A DNA stretch of 64,000 nt from Gibbula magus (lineage: Eukaryota; Mollusca; Gastropoda; Trochida; Trochidae): assembly GCA_936450465.1 (NCBI GenBank), contig OW388289.1, positions 66,338,420 through 66,402,419 on the forward strand, read 5' to 3'. Under the pieces are notes generated by a model. The model saw only the letters and a list, made by a program, of their open reading frames with translations. It searched no databases and was not told the DNA's origin. The position numbers were made by a program, and so were the translations under genes. Below, piece by piece: positions 22,923-34,665 of this stretch. Positions within the stretch are counted from its first letter, which is position 1. Each line of letters starts with the position of its first letter.

Positions 22923-23410
22923 ACGATTTGATACCAAATCATACAAACCATACACACAGGCAACTGTAAGTAAGTAAATGTAATTGACGTTTTCCTGCAT
23001 TATTAATGTTTTAAATTAGACTTTGAATTAGAACTAATTAGACATAATATGCCTGAGTCACATCTCCACTACACAACCACAACACATCAATTCTGCACAA
23101 TTTGCTCGCTTGTAAAGTTAGTGCAGGAAAATTATTGAAAAAGTATGCGCATAAATACATTTCAAAATATGTTAGAATCTGCTAATAAAATAACTCTTTG
23201 TACTTATGTTCTGTTTTGTATTTATATGTTTCCTGACATATTCAGTCTCGACAGTTAATCACGTCCCAGTGTGTAGAATGTGATCCCTCTGTCTCTCAAT
23301 CATGGAAGGCGTGGGAGTTTATACCACTTAAGCCTGTCCTTACTGAAACAAAGGGCATGCATGTCATGTTGTACAACATAATGTATTACAATGCGCAAGG
23401 TTTAAAGTAA
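22923..23410 (+). CDS. Possible two-exon 3' gene part, paralogue of the 19.7 kb exon
   Basis: Exon 22923-22965 (43 bases) has a strong acceptor (pyrimidine-rich, TTTTTGATGCAG) and a consensus donor ACT|GTAAGTAAG. The next exon starts at 23246 after a pyrimidine-rich stretch ending ACATATTCAG and runs 54 codons to TAA at 23408-23410. AATAAA follows at about 23477. Joined in phase 0 they read RFDTKSYKPYTQAT, then SRQLITSQCVECDPSVSQSW and on. The second exon matches 19815-19900 in nucleotide sequence and frame. The 43-base exon also resembles about 19732-19765. The product is unknown, probably small with Cys residues. Earlier exons are not found, and a pseudogene is possible. Confidence 0.35.
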
Positions 23411-23479
23411 AATTACTCTGTTTTCTGCTCTGTTGATTTAAATTAGTTAAGTTTGTGTGTGGCTTATATGTGTAACAAT

Positions 23480-24900
23480 AAAAAAGTTGTGTATGCGTTG
23501 CATATATAACTTGAACTTTTAGGGGAGAAACGGAGAAACATGCGGAAAACATGTTACACAGGTTAATTGCAAATAGGTACAAAAGGTAAATACAAATTTC
23601 TTTTTAGTTTAGAAATATAATATTCAAAGTTACAATTTAGTTTAATAGCTTGTACTGTTTTGAGGGATTAAGTAAACACGAAAATCCTCGCGAAACATTA
23701 TACCAACTTATACCAACATTGATCACTCCGCACGTTGTTACTGCCATTGTCTGTGAAGATATTTCTGATGGAATCAGTCCAATTATGGTTATAATTGGCA
23801 TTAGATTTGCACATATTTTTGTAACATCCGTTGTCACTGCTGTGTAATATCCACTCTTTGAATTAAAGCAAACTGTGCAAGAAGCCCACTACATAATACC
23901 ACATTAAACCAATATTAACAGATGGAAATGACAGGACATCAACATTAATTATTCTTAAAAATCCAATCTTTTATTATGACATGTGAACATTTTAAAGGAT
24001 CACTACATCTATTTATAAAACAAGTATGTTATCAAATGGTGCTAATATGTATAAATTGTGATAGTTTTAATATTACAAACTTGATTGATGAACTACATTA
24101 TTTTCACATAACAGGACTCATGTTTTTAATAGTTTAGCTTCAAATGTAGGACAAAATTGAACTATTGTTTGAGTGTGAATATATGCTTACACTACGTCAA
24201 TGACAAATTCACTGCCTTCTTGATCCGACTAACTATAAAGTATGTGTCTACACCTTGACAGTCTCTCATGTAATGTATTACAAACTTCTGGATTGTGACG
24301 ATATGGGGAAATAAATTCTTCTTTCGTTACTGAGCACCCTTTCTTCCAATTAACACTATTCTACACAAGTTATCAATATGTATCTGAAAGATACAGAGAA
24401 ATAATATACCACAGACATGATGTGATAAATACAATGTTCACGACAATGGTACTATTCGGAACATGGTAAACACAAAATCTGAGGCCCAATTCTTATGCTT
24501 GTGTGTAAAAAACCTTTAAGTTAACGTTGTCTACAGACTCGGCACGCAAGTCCTTGTATAATATGACGTGAATATATTACAGTAAATCTTTGAATTCATT
24601 AAATGCATTATACACGTATTTACGAATGTTTCGTAAAGACGTGTACTTGCTGTTTCACGTACTCTACACGTATGTGATAACAATGCTAGGATATAAATAC
24701 GTATATAAATTCAGACTTCGAAATTTAAGCGATATGCTCTCTGCTGAGTGGATTAAACAAGGTCATGTGACCTCCCAAAACTTCTACATGCCATAACTTC
24801 TACAGATTAAAACAACACAGTTCAGGGTCCACTGCACATGGTCATTACCTCAAGTAATAGTGAACTAGTCCGATTAATGTGCCAAAACTTCTACAAAGGA
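23480..24900. other. A+T-rich stretch without recognised genes
   Basis: Overlapping 65-codon frames on both strands at 23637-23847 cancel each other as evidence. No transposon ends or RNA genes are seen. Confidence 0.45.
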
Positions 24901-24906
24901 AATAAG

Positions 24907-25130
24907 AGACATGAACAGGTTGTAGGCTGTATAACTGTTTATTCTCACATGTAAATATCAGATATCAAATATAAAAAAAACATTGTTTTCACATAAGTTC
25001 AGCACTATGTAATTGTGTTTCAACTTTGAGACATGAATAGGTTGTTTATTCACACATATAAATATTAGATATCAAATATCAAAAATAATTGTTTTTCCAC
25101 ATAATTTCAGCACTATGTAATTGTTTGTCA
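24907..25130. repeat. Tandem repeat, two ~115 bp copies
   Basis: The run from 'gagacatgaacaggttgt' through 'agatatcaaat' to 'agcactatgtaattgt' (24907-25016) is repeated at 25029-25123 with small indels. It lies just downstream of the MULE transposase stop and may be part of that element's 3' non-coding region. Confidence 0.8.
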
Positions 25131-25162
25131 CTTTTGTTTCTGTAAATAGAAAGCATCTTGAC

Positions 25163-26460
25163 TTATGAAAGTTTCAGGAGGTGGCCGACAGCATCAAGGA
25201 ATTCCATTGGTGTTTTCTGCCTGGTGAGCAGCTTGTCCTTCAGTCTCGTCAGGCGATTTTCTGTCTCCCTGTAGACTCGTTTTCTTGCGGGTGGAGCGGC
25301 TCCAAGTTCAAGTTGTGATATCTTGGCCTTGTCTGCAACTTCTATCTTCTTGATAACTTCGACGAACTTGAAAATGTTCGGGTGTCGATGGGGCACGGTC
25401 AGATTCAGTCTGTGGTGAAACCCCTCCAAGTTATTGTTTGTGCGTGGTCCGACTGTCAAGTGATGATTCCAGAGGTGGATGGGGAATCTAGCATCGTCGT
25501 CGACCCACGTGGAGACAATGTAGTCATTGAATGCTGTCGCTCGCGGCTCCTCTGGGGCTGACTCCATGGCATCAACCCAAGTGTCCTGGACGACGTCGAC
25601 GGGTAGAAGGGCAAGGCCGGCAGCTCTTCTGATCCAGGTCTGGACAGCAGGGTCTTCTTTGTACTGAACGGCCAGTCCGAGGTCCTGGGTCTTGCGCCAA
25701 ATGGCCTGGCAATAGTGGAAAAAACATCCTTTCACTTCTACACCAGGAAACTCTCTTTCTACTGTACGGATGGCGCCGATCTCAAAGTCAGTTTGAATTC
25801 TGATGGGTGCTAGGGGGCGATTCAGTCTTTGCTGCACTTCAGTCTTCAAAAGTCGGAACAGTCTGCTGTAGGTCGTGGGCAGGCGATCAGGGAGAAGGGC
25901 GAACACTAAAGGGTAAGTTGAAGATACAGACCTGGCATGAATGATGTATACTTGGTTCCAAAGTTCAGGGCAAGAGGTGAATGTTCCATCCATGTTTCGG
26001 CTGACTGAAGGGCCTGGAGCTGCTCACTGGTTGCGAAGACTAGCATCTTGTCGTCATCCCCATCGCTCAGGAGAAGGAATGGTCACCCATCAGTTGTCTC
26101 GGTCCAGGAGCCTTCAACTTCAGATCTCGTGTGCGGCAGTGTTTGGATGTTCTTTCTCCTATGTCTGTACAGGGCGCTGCTCATGGAGGGGAAGGATGGC
26201 AGTAATCGAACTTCTTCGTGTTGTGCAACCTCGTCGTTGTACAGTGTGGACATCCCGACAGTCTCTTCTCGGGCTCTCTTTCTTAAGTTGCTGACGAAAC
26301 GGATCTTCGTGCTGTCTTCTGGGGCATGGATGTGGTCCGTGACATTCCTAACGAAGTCTCCCGACGTTGATAACCTTCCTTTGCATGTAGACTTTACACA
26401 CTTCCAGTGTATGCATGTTTGCCGGACAACATTCTTGTTGTACACATAGTCATAGAAGTT
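25163..26460 (-). pseudogene. MULE transposase with FLYWCH zinc finger, broken
   Basis: The N-terminal part (26460-26083) carries a FLYWCH finger: NFYDYVYNK, then WKC-x4-C and DHIH. The C-terminal part (25993-25163) is a MULE-family transposase domain. It has DGTF (Asp at residue 2), QTDFE (Asp 69), CFFHYCQ and RTNNNLEGFH (Glu 190), so the three catalytic acidic residues are all present. In between, a TGA (26085-26083) interrupts the frame, and a frameshift near 25990 separates FATSEQLQALQSAETW from DGTF. The family normally has one continuous protein, so this copy is inactive unless an intron is hidden there. The region is G+C-richer than its flanks. I found no terminal inverted repeats or target duplication. 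Confidence 0.88.
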
Positions 26461-26479
26461 TCATGAAAGATCATGTTGT

Positions 26480-27073
26480 AACTGTATACACAAACAAACT
26501 CTGTCATCTTCTTTATTAAGTGAATAAGCTGGACCTGTTTTAATCCTCCACTTACACCTTGTCGTAACATCGATAACAAATATAAACTACTAAGCTTTCC
26601 TGTATATAGGGTAATGTATTTTGTTAAAACATTAATTTAATTAAATGAATAATTGTTTGTACAGCTATTGACTATTGTTTTCGCATCTATTTCCGGAAAT
26701 TCATATTACATATAACTATGAAAGAAGTATTGTGTAAACATGCTCACTGAGTTCATAAAGGACGCATTTGTAACTTTTCCATATTACTTAATAAGGTTTT
26801 GAATTGGACCAAAGGCGTTGTATATATCAGTATTTATCCGCTGATTTTCTCTACATTTTTAATGCAATCAACATGTACCGATTTCAACTTTAAAATAGTA
26901 GTGCCGTCGCGTCTATATACATGTAAATATATTGACCATAACTCGCCTATTACAGCAAACTGTGTTTAAAGATGACTTGTTTTTTTCAGAAAAAGTATAT
27001 CTCTGAGGCTACAATTAATAGGTATTCCTAAAGGTTGAATTTCGACTTTTAATAGTTGAGCAATTCAGTGTTT
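26480..27073. other. A+T-rich stretch without recognised features
   Basis: No reading frame, repeat end or RNA gene is supported. It may hold the decayed 5' end of the MULE element. Confidence 0.4.
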
Positions 27074-27760
27074 AGCTCATCTAGCCTGAAAGGGCCGTTG
27101 GGCTTATCGCGTGGCATAGCATCCGGCTTCCTTTCGTCCATCCGTCATGGGTCAAGAAACACTAATTTAATCTTCTTCTCTAGTATGAAAATCACCATAA
27201 AGCTGAGATGGTTTGTACAAACTCCTTAGCCGATATGGATTCTAAATTGTACATGACTGTGTTGACCCTGTGGCCCCCGATATGGGTCCCAGGGGTCATG
27301 ACCTAAAAAGCTCTTTTTCATATTCTTCTCCAGTACCAACAGCCCTAGAAAGCTAAAATGTTGTGTACAGACTCCTTAGATAATGAGAAATCTAAAGGCT
27401 TTATTCCGCGATCCTTTGACCCTAAATATGGGTCAGTGGGGTCACGACCTTGACACATATTTTCATCTTCCTCTCCAGTATGAAAAACACTAGAAAGTTG
27501 AAATGTTGTGTACAGACTCCTGAGCCAATATGGATTCGAAATTGTACATGTGCTGACCTTGTGAAACCAGATATCGGTCAAAGGGGTCATGACTTAAACA
27601 AATATTCTTGTCGTCTTCTCTGGTATGACAAGCCCTAGAAAGCTGAACTGTTGTGTCTCCTTAGTAAATCTCCCCCTCCAGTACGAAAAGTCCTAGAAAG
27701 CTGGAATGTTGGAATGAGATTCCTTAGCCAATGCGGAATCCAAATCCTAAAAGTTTTTGT
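27074..27760. mobile_element. Dispersed mollusc-type repeat with ~150 bp internal modules
   Basis: It opens with AGCTCATCTAGCCTGAAAGG, like the copy at 465. Inside, a module runs from 'ctccagtatgaaaa' and 'cctagaaagctgaaatgttgtgtacagactccttag' to 'ggggtcatgacc'. It repeats about four times (near 27165, 27330, 27465 and 27620), each diverged. No protein is encoded; ORFs here come from the repeat modules. Confidence 0.75.
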
Positions 27761-30740
27761 TGTAAAATCCACCGCATCATAGTCGATGAGAAACGTACAC
27801 AAAGTGGATCACTTTAGTTCTGTCCCAATATTTCAAATATTGCCATTTAAACTGAGGCTTGGTGCCCGTTTAGGAATTGGAAATACTTGTCAATGTTCTC
27901 CACTCTGGCAATATGAATTTAGAAATAAGCCCATATATATATAAACATTATGGCCGAGTCGCGCAACGGAAGTTTTCATTACATCCTATACTGTTCAGAT
28001 ATAATTGTAAAACGGCCTCGAATGGCGTAGGCGCATTTAACTTTTGTTTATAATACCCCGATCACAAAAAAACCTGTTTTAATTATGATCTTGAATTTAT
28101 AAATCGGGCACGAACTCTGTGAATGGCCGTATTGGCTGTTTAAGAACTTTATGGACGGACTCCGACGTATTAAAGAAACGTAAGGGACGTTATAGAACGT
28201 TGAACGTTGACAATTATCTTTCACTGTTTGTATCTTAATGGACTGGCATATTCATTAAATTTGCCAAATGCCAAAATTTATAACAAATACTATTTTTCAA
28301 TGTACATCGAACATGCAGAAATTAGACGTCAAATTTACATGTTAGTTATATGACCTTTTGAACACTGCCAACTCAAATCTGTTTTGTTATCTGCTTTAAT
28401 AAGTTTCCAATATAACCTTTGATTAATTGGCGCGCGACAGCCGTGGTATATTGTTCGGTTTTTGTTATAAAATCAACAAATGTTCGCCTTTATTGTACCT
28501 ATACAGAACCGATTAGCATTAATTGATAATTTTCAGCAATAATCAGTACTTCCCGATGAATTAACGCCATGAGAAATGTTTGCCATATGTGCCTCCCAAC
28601 AAAACTCCCATTAAACAAGACCGTCGAACTTAAAGTTTCACAATCGATTGAAATACATTGTACATGTAGGCCTACGCTTGTGAACAGTTTCCTCCCAGCC
28701 CATCAAACCTATCTAACTCGACGCTCCAACGTGAATTGTTCTGAAGCAGTTGGCAGTGCGATCCTACACAGTTGTAAACATCTACATACGTTCTCAGTTG
28801 AGATATTCTCATATACGTGTTAGCACATTGGCAGTAACCAATGATCCAAGCGTCGGCTAGAAATGCATGCGTATTTCATCATTCGATACTCTGACCAGTA
28901 AAACATGAACAGCAGAGTAACAGTACAGTGTGTTAGAACAGGAAAGGGGATAAGATCAGAAACTTGTTGTTGAACATGTGGTATCATCTCAGCATGTAAT
29001 TTGGACTTCGTTAACGTTATCCGTTGTTATGTGTCCACGCTTTTAACCGGAAAATATATAATAAAAAAAGACAATAAAAAACGGTAATAAAAAAAACACA
29101 TAAATAAACATACCTAAAACATAGCTACAAAATTGATATAAATAATAATAATAGCGATAATAAAAACAAAGAAATGAGTGAATTCCCTTTAATGTATTTG
29201 GAAGTTGTTGGCGTTTGTAGAGAACGACTACAAGTAACGCCCTCGAGTTGGAATTCGTGCATGACCTTCGATGACAGAGTAAAACCAAGTTATCGCGATA
29301 GATTGTGCAATATTAAATTTGTTATGGTGAAATGGAGATAACATACTATTAGGCATAACAGGTAAGAGTTGATATATTTCTATTATGTGCCGTTACCGCA
29401 TCAATTTGTTTTTATCTGCTAAATATACAATAAATATTTAACCTTGTCTTTAGGGAAAGTAATTATATTAACAACAAAACTGGAATATGTTTAATAATGA
29501 AGTGGTCTTTAAAACGTGACCATAGCGTCAATCATCTTCGTTTCAATATTTTATTAAGCCTTCTCAGGAAACTGCTGTGAAAAGAGCTAAAGAAAACCCA
29601 CATGTAAACCTTCTGGCCGTAAACCTCATCAGTTGCATGCTGTCTTCCATTCCATTCCCACAGAGTTTACTCCCTTCAGATTTTCGATCCTAACCTCTGT
29701 TCTACTAGGGCGAATTTTTCCTCTGTAAAAAAAAATCTTAACCGCAAAATAGGTATGCATATAATATCCCTACTTTGTATCCAATGAAATCACATCACAA
29801 ATCACATGCTACATCATTTACATTCACCGAGTTATTACAAAGATCTTAGCCTTTGACTGTAAAGGGCCTGGCTATTTAACAATTGTCCGGATATGACTGA
29901 TAACCCAGATAAAGTTTTTTGGGTCTTTGTTTATGATGTGGTCTTCTTTATTTACCAGCATGTTTATGATCAATTGTTTCCACAAATTCCAAAAGCATAC
30001 ACCAAGGAAAACACATTACACGGGGAAACATTCATCTAACGTTTCTATTTAATAAAACCAACAAAAAACAACATTTTGACGTGTAATGGACACATGTGAC
30101 ATTTACAACGGCGTTTCCGATAGCACAAGTAACTTCCAATGTAACCAATCAGAACAATCACGTCTAGCCTAGAAATCCGTCACAGGAAAACAGAGATAAG
30201 GATCGAAAATCTCAAGGAAGTAAACTCTGTGGGTAGAGATGGCTGTCTTCATATGTTTTAATTTGTTAAGTGTAACATTACATGTTGGTCAGGATCTGTT
30301 TAAAATGACATTGAATACTCAGAAGCCTCAGATCTAAAATACGATTTGTTATATCATTTAATAGTTTACCCATTAACAAATTTACATATTAGTATTTTCC
30401 CCCAAATATAACTGAGGAGAAATATTTCAATAATGACACGTTCTCTTATTTTGGTCATTTAATCGTTTAAATTGTATCGGTTCAAAGTTAACAATTTGCG
30501 CTTTGAAGGAAGGAGCGAGGTACAATGCATGTGGCTTGAATGTTATGTAAGAGGTGTCGTTTGCTATTTTGATTATCTCTCGTTTCCATTGTAACATGTT
30601 CAATTTTGGGCACTTTGTGTCTGTAATATATCTCTCACACTAGATTCCATTTTTAAAGACCACTCTATGTAGATGAATGTTCTTTGTTCACAGCAGATAT
30701 AATTTAATCAAGAAAATATTACAAGTAATTATAAGAAATA
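27761..30740. other. A+T-rich stretch without recognised genes
   Basis: The longest frame with an ATG is 28569-28823 (84 codons, seven Cys), which matches no family I know. I list it here rather than as a gene. Confidence 0.4.
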
Positions 30741-30741
30741 G

Positions 30742-30780
30742 AATCTGTACAATAACAATAGGTCTTTCAGACTTTGCCTG
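30742..30780. repeat. End fragment of a dispersed repeat
   Basis: ATAACAATAGGTCTTTCAGAC is shared, with one change, with 46960-46980. Nothing else around the two sites is clearly alike, so this looks like a shared element end. Confidence 0.4.
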
Positions 30781-31132
30781 AATATCTAATAGTAAAAAGA
30801 TCGAAAGCCAAGATAAAACGATTCAGCCCGCCACGAGTTTTTTTGTAGTCATTGGAAGCAATATTTTTTATATTGTGATACCAAGAGGAAGGCGAAACAT
30901 TGTCAGTGAGTATGCGAGGCCTTAAAAGGCAACAAACATTTCTTTTGTTAGGAGTCAAACACGTAGGAGAAACGTATATAGCGAATTCTTCCTTGCAGAG
31001 CCGTATATGTTTGTAAAACGTTCCTTTTGCCACACAATTAAATGTCACAATTAGAACAGCATCTGAGTGAGATGATACCATGCAATTTTGGATCCAAGTG
31101 TTAAATATTTTGCCTTTAAAGTTAAAATTCAA
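30767..31132 (-). CDS. Unrecognised 121-codon ORF
   Basis: The frame is open for 121 codons; the first true ATG is at codon 18 (MVSSHSDAVLIVTFNCV). It has several Cys and a mixed composition, with no motif I can assign. Its 3' end overlaps a dispersed-repeat end. It may be a repeat-derived or chance frame; its length in A+T-rich DNA is the only support. Confidence 0.2.
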   Translation of the reverse strand: MNFNFKGKIFNTWIQNCMVSSHSDAVLIVTFNCVAKGTFYKHIRLCKEEFAIYVSPTCLTPNKRNVCCLLRPRILTDNVSPSSWYHNIKNIASNDYKKTRGGLNRFILAFDLFTIRYSGKV

Positions 31133-31140
31133 AATTCGCT

Positions 31141-32270
31141 AGTTCGCCGGTGAAGTAATAAACATGTTGTCCCAATGTTGCAGCTGTATATTAATCCAAG
31201 TTTAAGCTCTTGGAAGGAAATCACGTCAGTTTTCTTTCCTAAAGAAGTGCATGAAGTCGAACATTTTTAAAAGAAAAAAATCAATATGGTGTCGAAAGCA
31301 AGTTACCTACGAGTTCGCTATAGTTTACGTTTTTGCTTCTCTATTCCCTAGGTGCATTTTGAATTATTTTTCCGAAGTAAAAAATAAAACTTTAAATTCA
31401 AAATATATCTGTAAACGGTGGGCCGAGTGGGCCCAAAAGATTCCCAAGTTGAGTTCATAGTAATGGCTATCAGACGGGAAAGTGTAGCCGTTTTTGCAAG
31501 ATCGATAAAATGATAATAATATTTTAAAAAAAACAAAAAACAAAACAACCCACGCCATTAACAAAAGGGATTCAGCCTTATTGATATGGATATTTATCTC
31601 GAGCACTTTTCGACACAGAATACTTGCTCAAGGCGCTATTCAGGTGTTATTTCCCTGAAGGAATTCCTTTTTGCAATCAAGTCGTACGTGTTGATCATGG
31701 AAAATTAATCGGTGGTTTGTAACATTACCTGAAGCCAGTTGAGATCTAGTCTGGTAACTGAATCAACTCATCATACTCTTAGTGCGGAATCAGGTTCTAC
31801 TCCATCATGGTACCCAAGGGATCGTCAATGTGCACTAATGATTGTGGTGTCTTTTTTTGCTATTACGAGCTTCACGCTAAACGACAATAACACAGATGTG
31901 ATGTACAGCGTATAATATGATAAGTATGATATATGTGGCGATTTGGCGATGGATGTGCAAGTTGAGTGAATTTTATTTTTCAGTGGAATCAGCACATATG
32001 GTTTTATTGCACGTATTAAAGCAAACATATGATTAAACACTGTGGTTGCACCTTTATGTGGCTTGGATAACTTCAGTTATAACTCCCCCCACCCCCGCGC
32101 GTATTGGAGGCCCGGCTCTTATTTGAGGACCGGCCCTTATTTTATTCTCAGGTATGACCAATATACGTGGACATCTATAATTAACTAAATAACCGAGTTG
32201 ATATTTTCTTTCGGACGACATATCACGTTTGCCCACCAACCATTGTTTTAGCTGCACTCTCCATATGTTT
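31141..32270. other. Unassigned sequence with a C-rich patch
   Basis: At 32083-32145 a C-rich patch is followed by two related copies of 'ggcccggctcttatttgagg' / 'ccggcccttatttt'. The rest is A+T-rich without supported features. Confidence 0.4.
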
Positions 32271-32279
32271 TCGTGATGT

Positions 32280-34650
32280 CATAAAACAATTGTTTGTGAC
32301 GTCACTATAGCTTGCCGTCGCAATTGAAGTGGACGTTTCCTGGAATTTTTTACGGGATACAAATAAAATAGAATGAGTTATAAGCAGTTATAGCACACAA
32401 AATCATAGCATTCACTTCCTCGGTTAATAATCTCTATTACACGAATTAGAAATGTTAAAGTAGTATTGTACGGGCACTCATATAATACACTGCCCCCGTG
32501 TATGTACATCTGATATGTGGCTTTCTTTCCGTACACGAATATTTCAATACATATACTTAAAGTGTTTTGCACTCGTTGAAGACTTGGATATAATATTCTA
32601 CTTTGAGTTGTTTGGCTGGAGAAGTCTCGGCAACACTTACACTACTTTCAGGTTTTTTATTACAAAGATGTAATAGTGAGAAGCTAGAAACATGAGGCAT
32701 TAGCGTCATTCAAAGTTTCTAAAATACCTTCCAGTTGATTTCCTGCCGAGTCTGAGTTCGCTTGAAGGCCATTATAGGACGAATTTCATTACCCCGACAT
32801 TGCCTCTTGCTTATAGCATATAAAGAAGTAGTTCAAAGCTTGTCAGATTTGACTGCGTCATTCAACATTCTCAGTAACGCACCAGTTCCACAAGTTCTGC
32901 ACTACAAATGCATTCAAGGGGAACAAAGTGACAAGAACGATTAGCTCAATTCATGAATAGTCTATCAAATACCTTCCAGTTGATTTCCTTTACTCCCACA
33001 GAGTCTGATAAAAAGTCTCCAGGAAGTTCGCCATATGGAACTTACTTAGTTTTAATTTTCTCTGCACGGTTTCTTTTATAGTGATATAAGACGCTGTGGG
33101 TTATGCAACAAAGGTGTATCTTATACAGAATGTAATTGGTCCTGTGACTAATGTGTATAGTGCTGTGATGGTTCTCGTTAAATACTTATGTTAGTCTCTG
33201 GTGTGAGCTGATTTAGGCATTCGGGGTATGTTTTGACAATTAGGAAAGAAATCAATCCGTTTTGGATTGTTTGATTAAATATTAATATAAATATAAAACA
33301 TGTTATTTGCGATTTTTACTTGAAATCAAAATTTTAACAACATGTCTATCAACTGTTTGAGAGGCATGCTAGAAGTTGGTGTAATGGAAAGACAAGAAAT
33401 AAAGTTCATCATCCATAAAATATCCTTGTCTTTCCAATATGTCTATCATTTTTTGAAAAATACAGTATATGTTTCCGAGTTTGATATGAAAAGTTATCAT
33501 GTGTCCCAGTTAAGTATCAATCAAACTTGCTAACTCTAAACAGCAGGACTGAATTAAAGGAAATCTTATCATGTAGATGTAAAAGTACCTCCTCGCTTTG
33601 AACACTGACTCTAAAATTGATGTTATATAAATCTTTAAACGACGACATACCATTAATTCATTGAATAAATATAATCACAATCATAAATCCAGCTACTTTG
33701 CAGAAGCATCAACACACCACAATGTATGTTATCTAAGGTCACAGGCCACTGCGATCAGGGCTCTTACATTGTGTTTTTTACAGTTCAATTAATTAATTAA
33801 ACACCTCAATAATATAATCAACCACCTATTTCTACAACTACTAGATGAAGAAGTTAAAAGGCTCATATAACCATTGAGAATTCGGAGATTGACTAGTACA
33901 GATGCTGTTATATTTATATGATCCTAATTCTACAACGATGTTTCAATAGGATACATTATGTTTCATTACTTCATAAATCATTTTCAAACTCTTGAACTGG
34001 TAAAACTGCAAGGTCATTGCAATAAAACGCTCGTTAATGTCAAATATGTGATATCCAAATAAATGCTATTAACACACAAGTACATTCACCAGAAGCTCAA
34101 ACACTTCAGATAGCACGAGATAAGTATACACTATAGACTGCTATTCATTCCTGATGGAAATGCATTAAGGAGCAAGTCGCTTTTTTCTAAGCATTATTCT
34201 AAGTACTTTTAATAGTACATTCATCGTAGTCTGAGGTAAATATTGGTCATTTCTCGGTAACTCTCATCACAGGTCAAGTCTTATTTGTCGTGTCAATAAG
34301 AGATCCTCTTATCAATACATTCTTTACAGCGTGGACCACTCGTATAACGTTTAACGTATAAGGGAGTTTGTCCAACCCCTCCTACAGATCAAGTTACTTG
34401 ATATGACATCCACTAGTCTTAATCCTATTCATTTAAGAAGACGATATTGTCTACCTTTTGGTTCACATTTCTTGTTAATTGATGATTTTGACAATTGATC
34501 TCACATTGGTTATGCTGTTTTCCAATAAATCGTAAATAATTTATGCAATTGTATTAAATTAGATTTGGTAATTATTTTCTATTTTCTATTTTGATATGTT
34601 TATCACTTGTTTAACATGTACTTAACTGTATCATTGTGTGAACGGCCCAC
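32280..34650. repeat. Segmental duplication copy C1
   Basis: It aligns in order with C2 (38960-42860) along its length. Shared stretches include 'tttcaggttttttattacaaagatg', 'acatgaggcattagcgtcattcaaag', 'tgcaacaaaggtgtatcttata', 'gaggtaaatattggtcatttctcggtaac' and 'cagatcaagttacttgatatgacatcca'. C1 lacks the LINE present in C2. The frames at 32762-32944 and 39508 are similar in protein, but most base changes alter amino acids, so I do not call a gene. C1 ends about 15 bp before the Tc1 element at 34666. Confidence 0.88.
32297..32322 (+). promoter_or_regulatory. Conserved CRE-containing block (C1)
   Basis: TGACGTCACTATAGCTTGCC followed by GTCGCAA. The same block occurs in C2 at 38977 and C3 at 44240 with very few changes, although the surrounding sequence has diverged. 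TGACGTCA is the classic CREB/ATF site. That the block is a promoter element is inference. Confidence 0.35.
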
Positions 34651-34665
34651 TGTACATTGCATATA

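Noticed and set aside
19709..23410. IL-17-like cytokine reading of the two Cys-containing exons
   Set aside because: Cys spacing and the missing second half of the cystine knot do not fit; only a loose pattern remains.
28569..28823. 84-codon Cys-containing ORF
   Set aside because: Has an ATG and seven Cys, but no signal sequence, homologue in the window, or splice context to support it.
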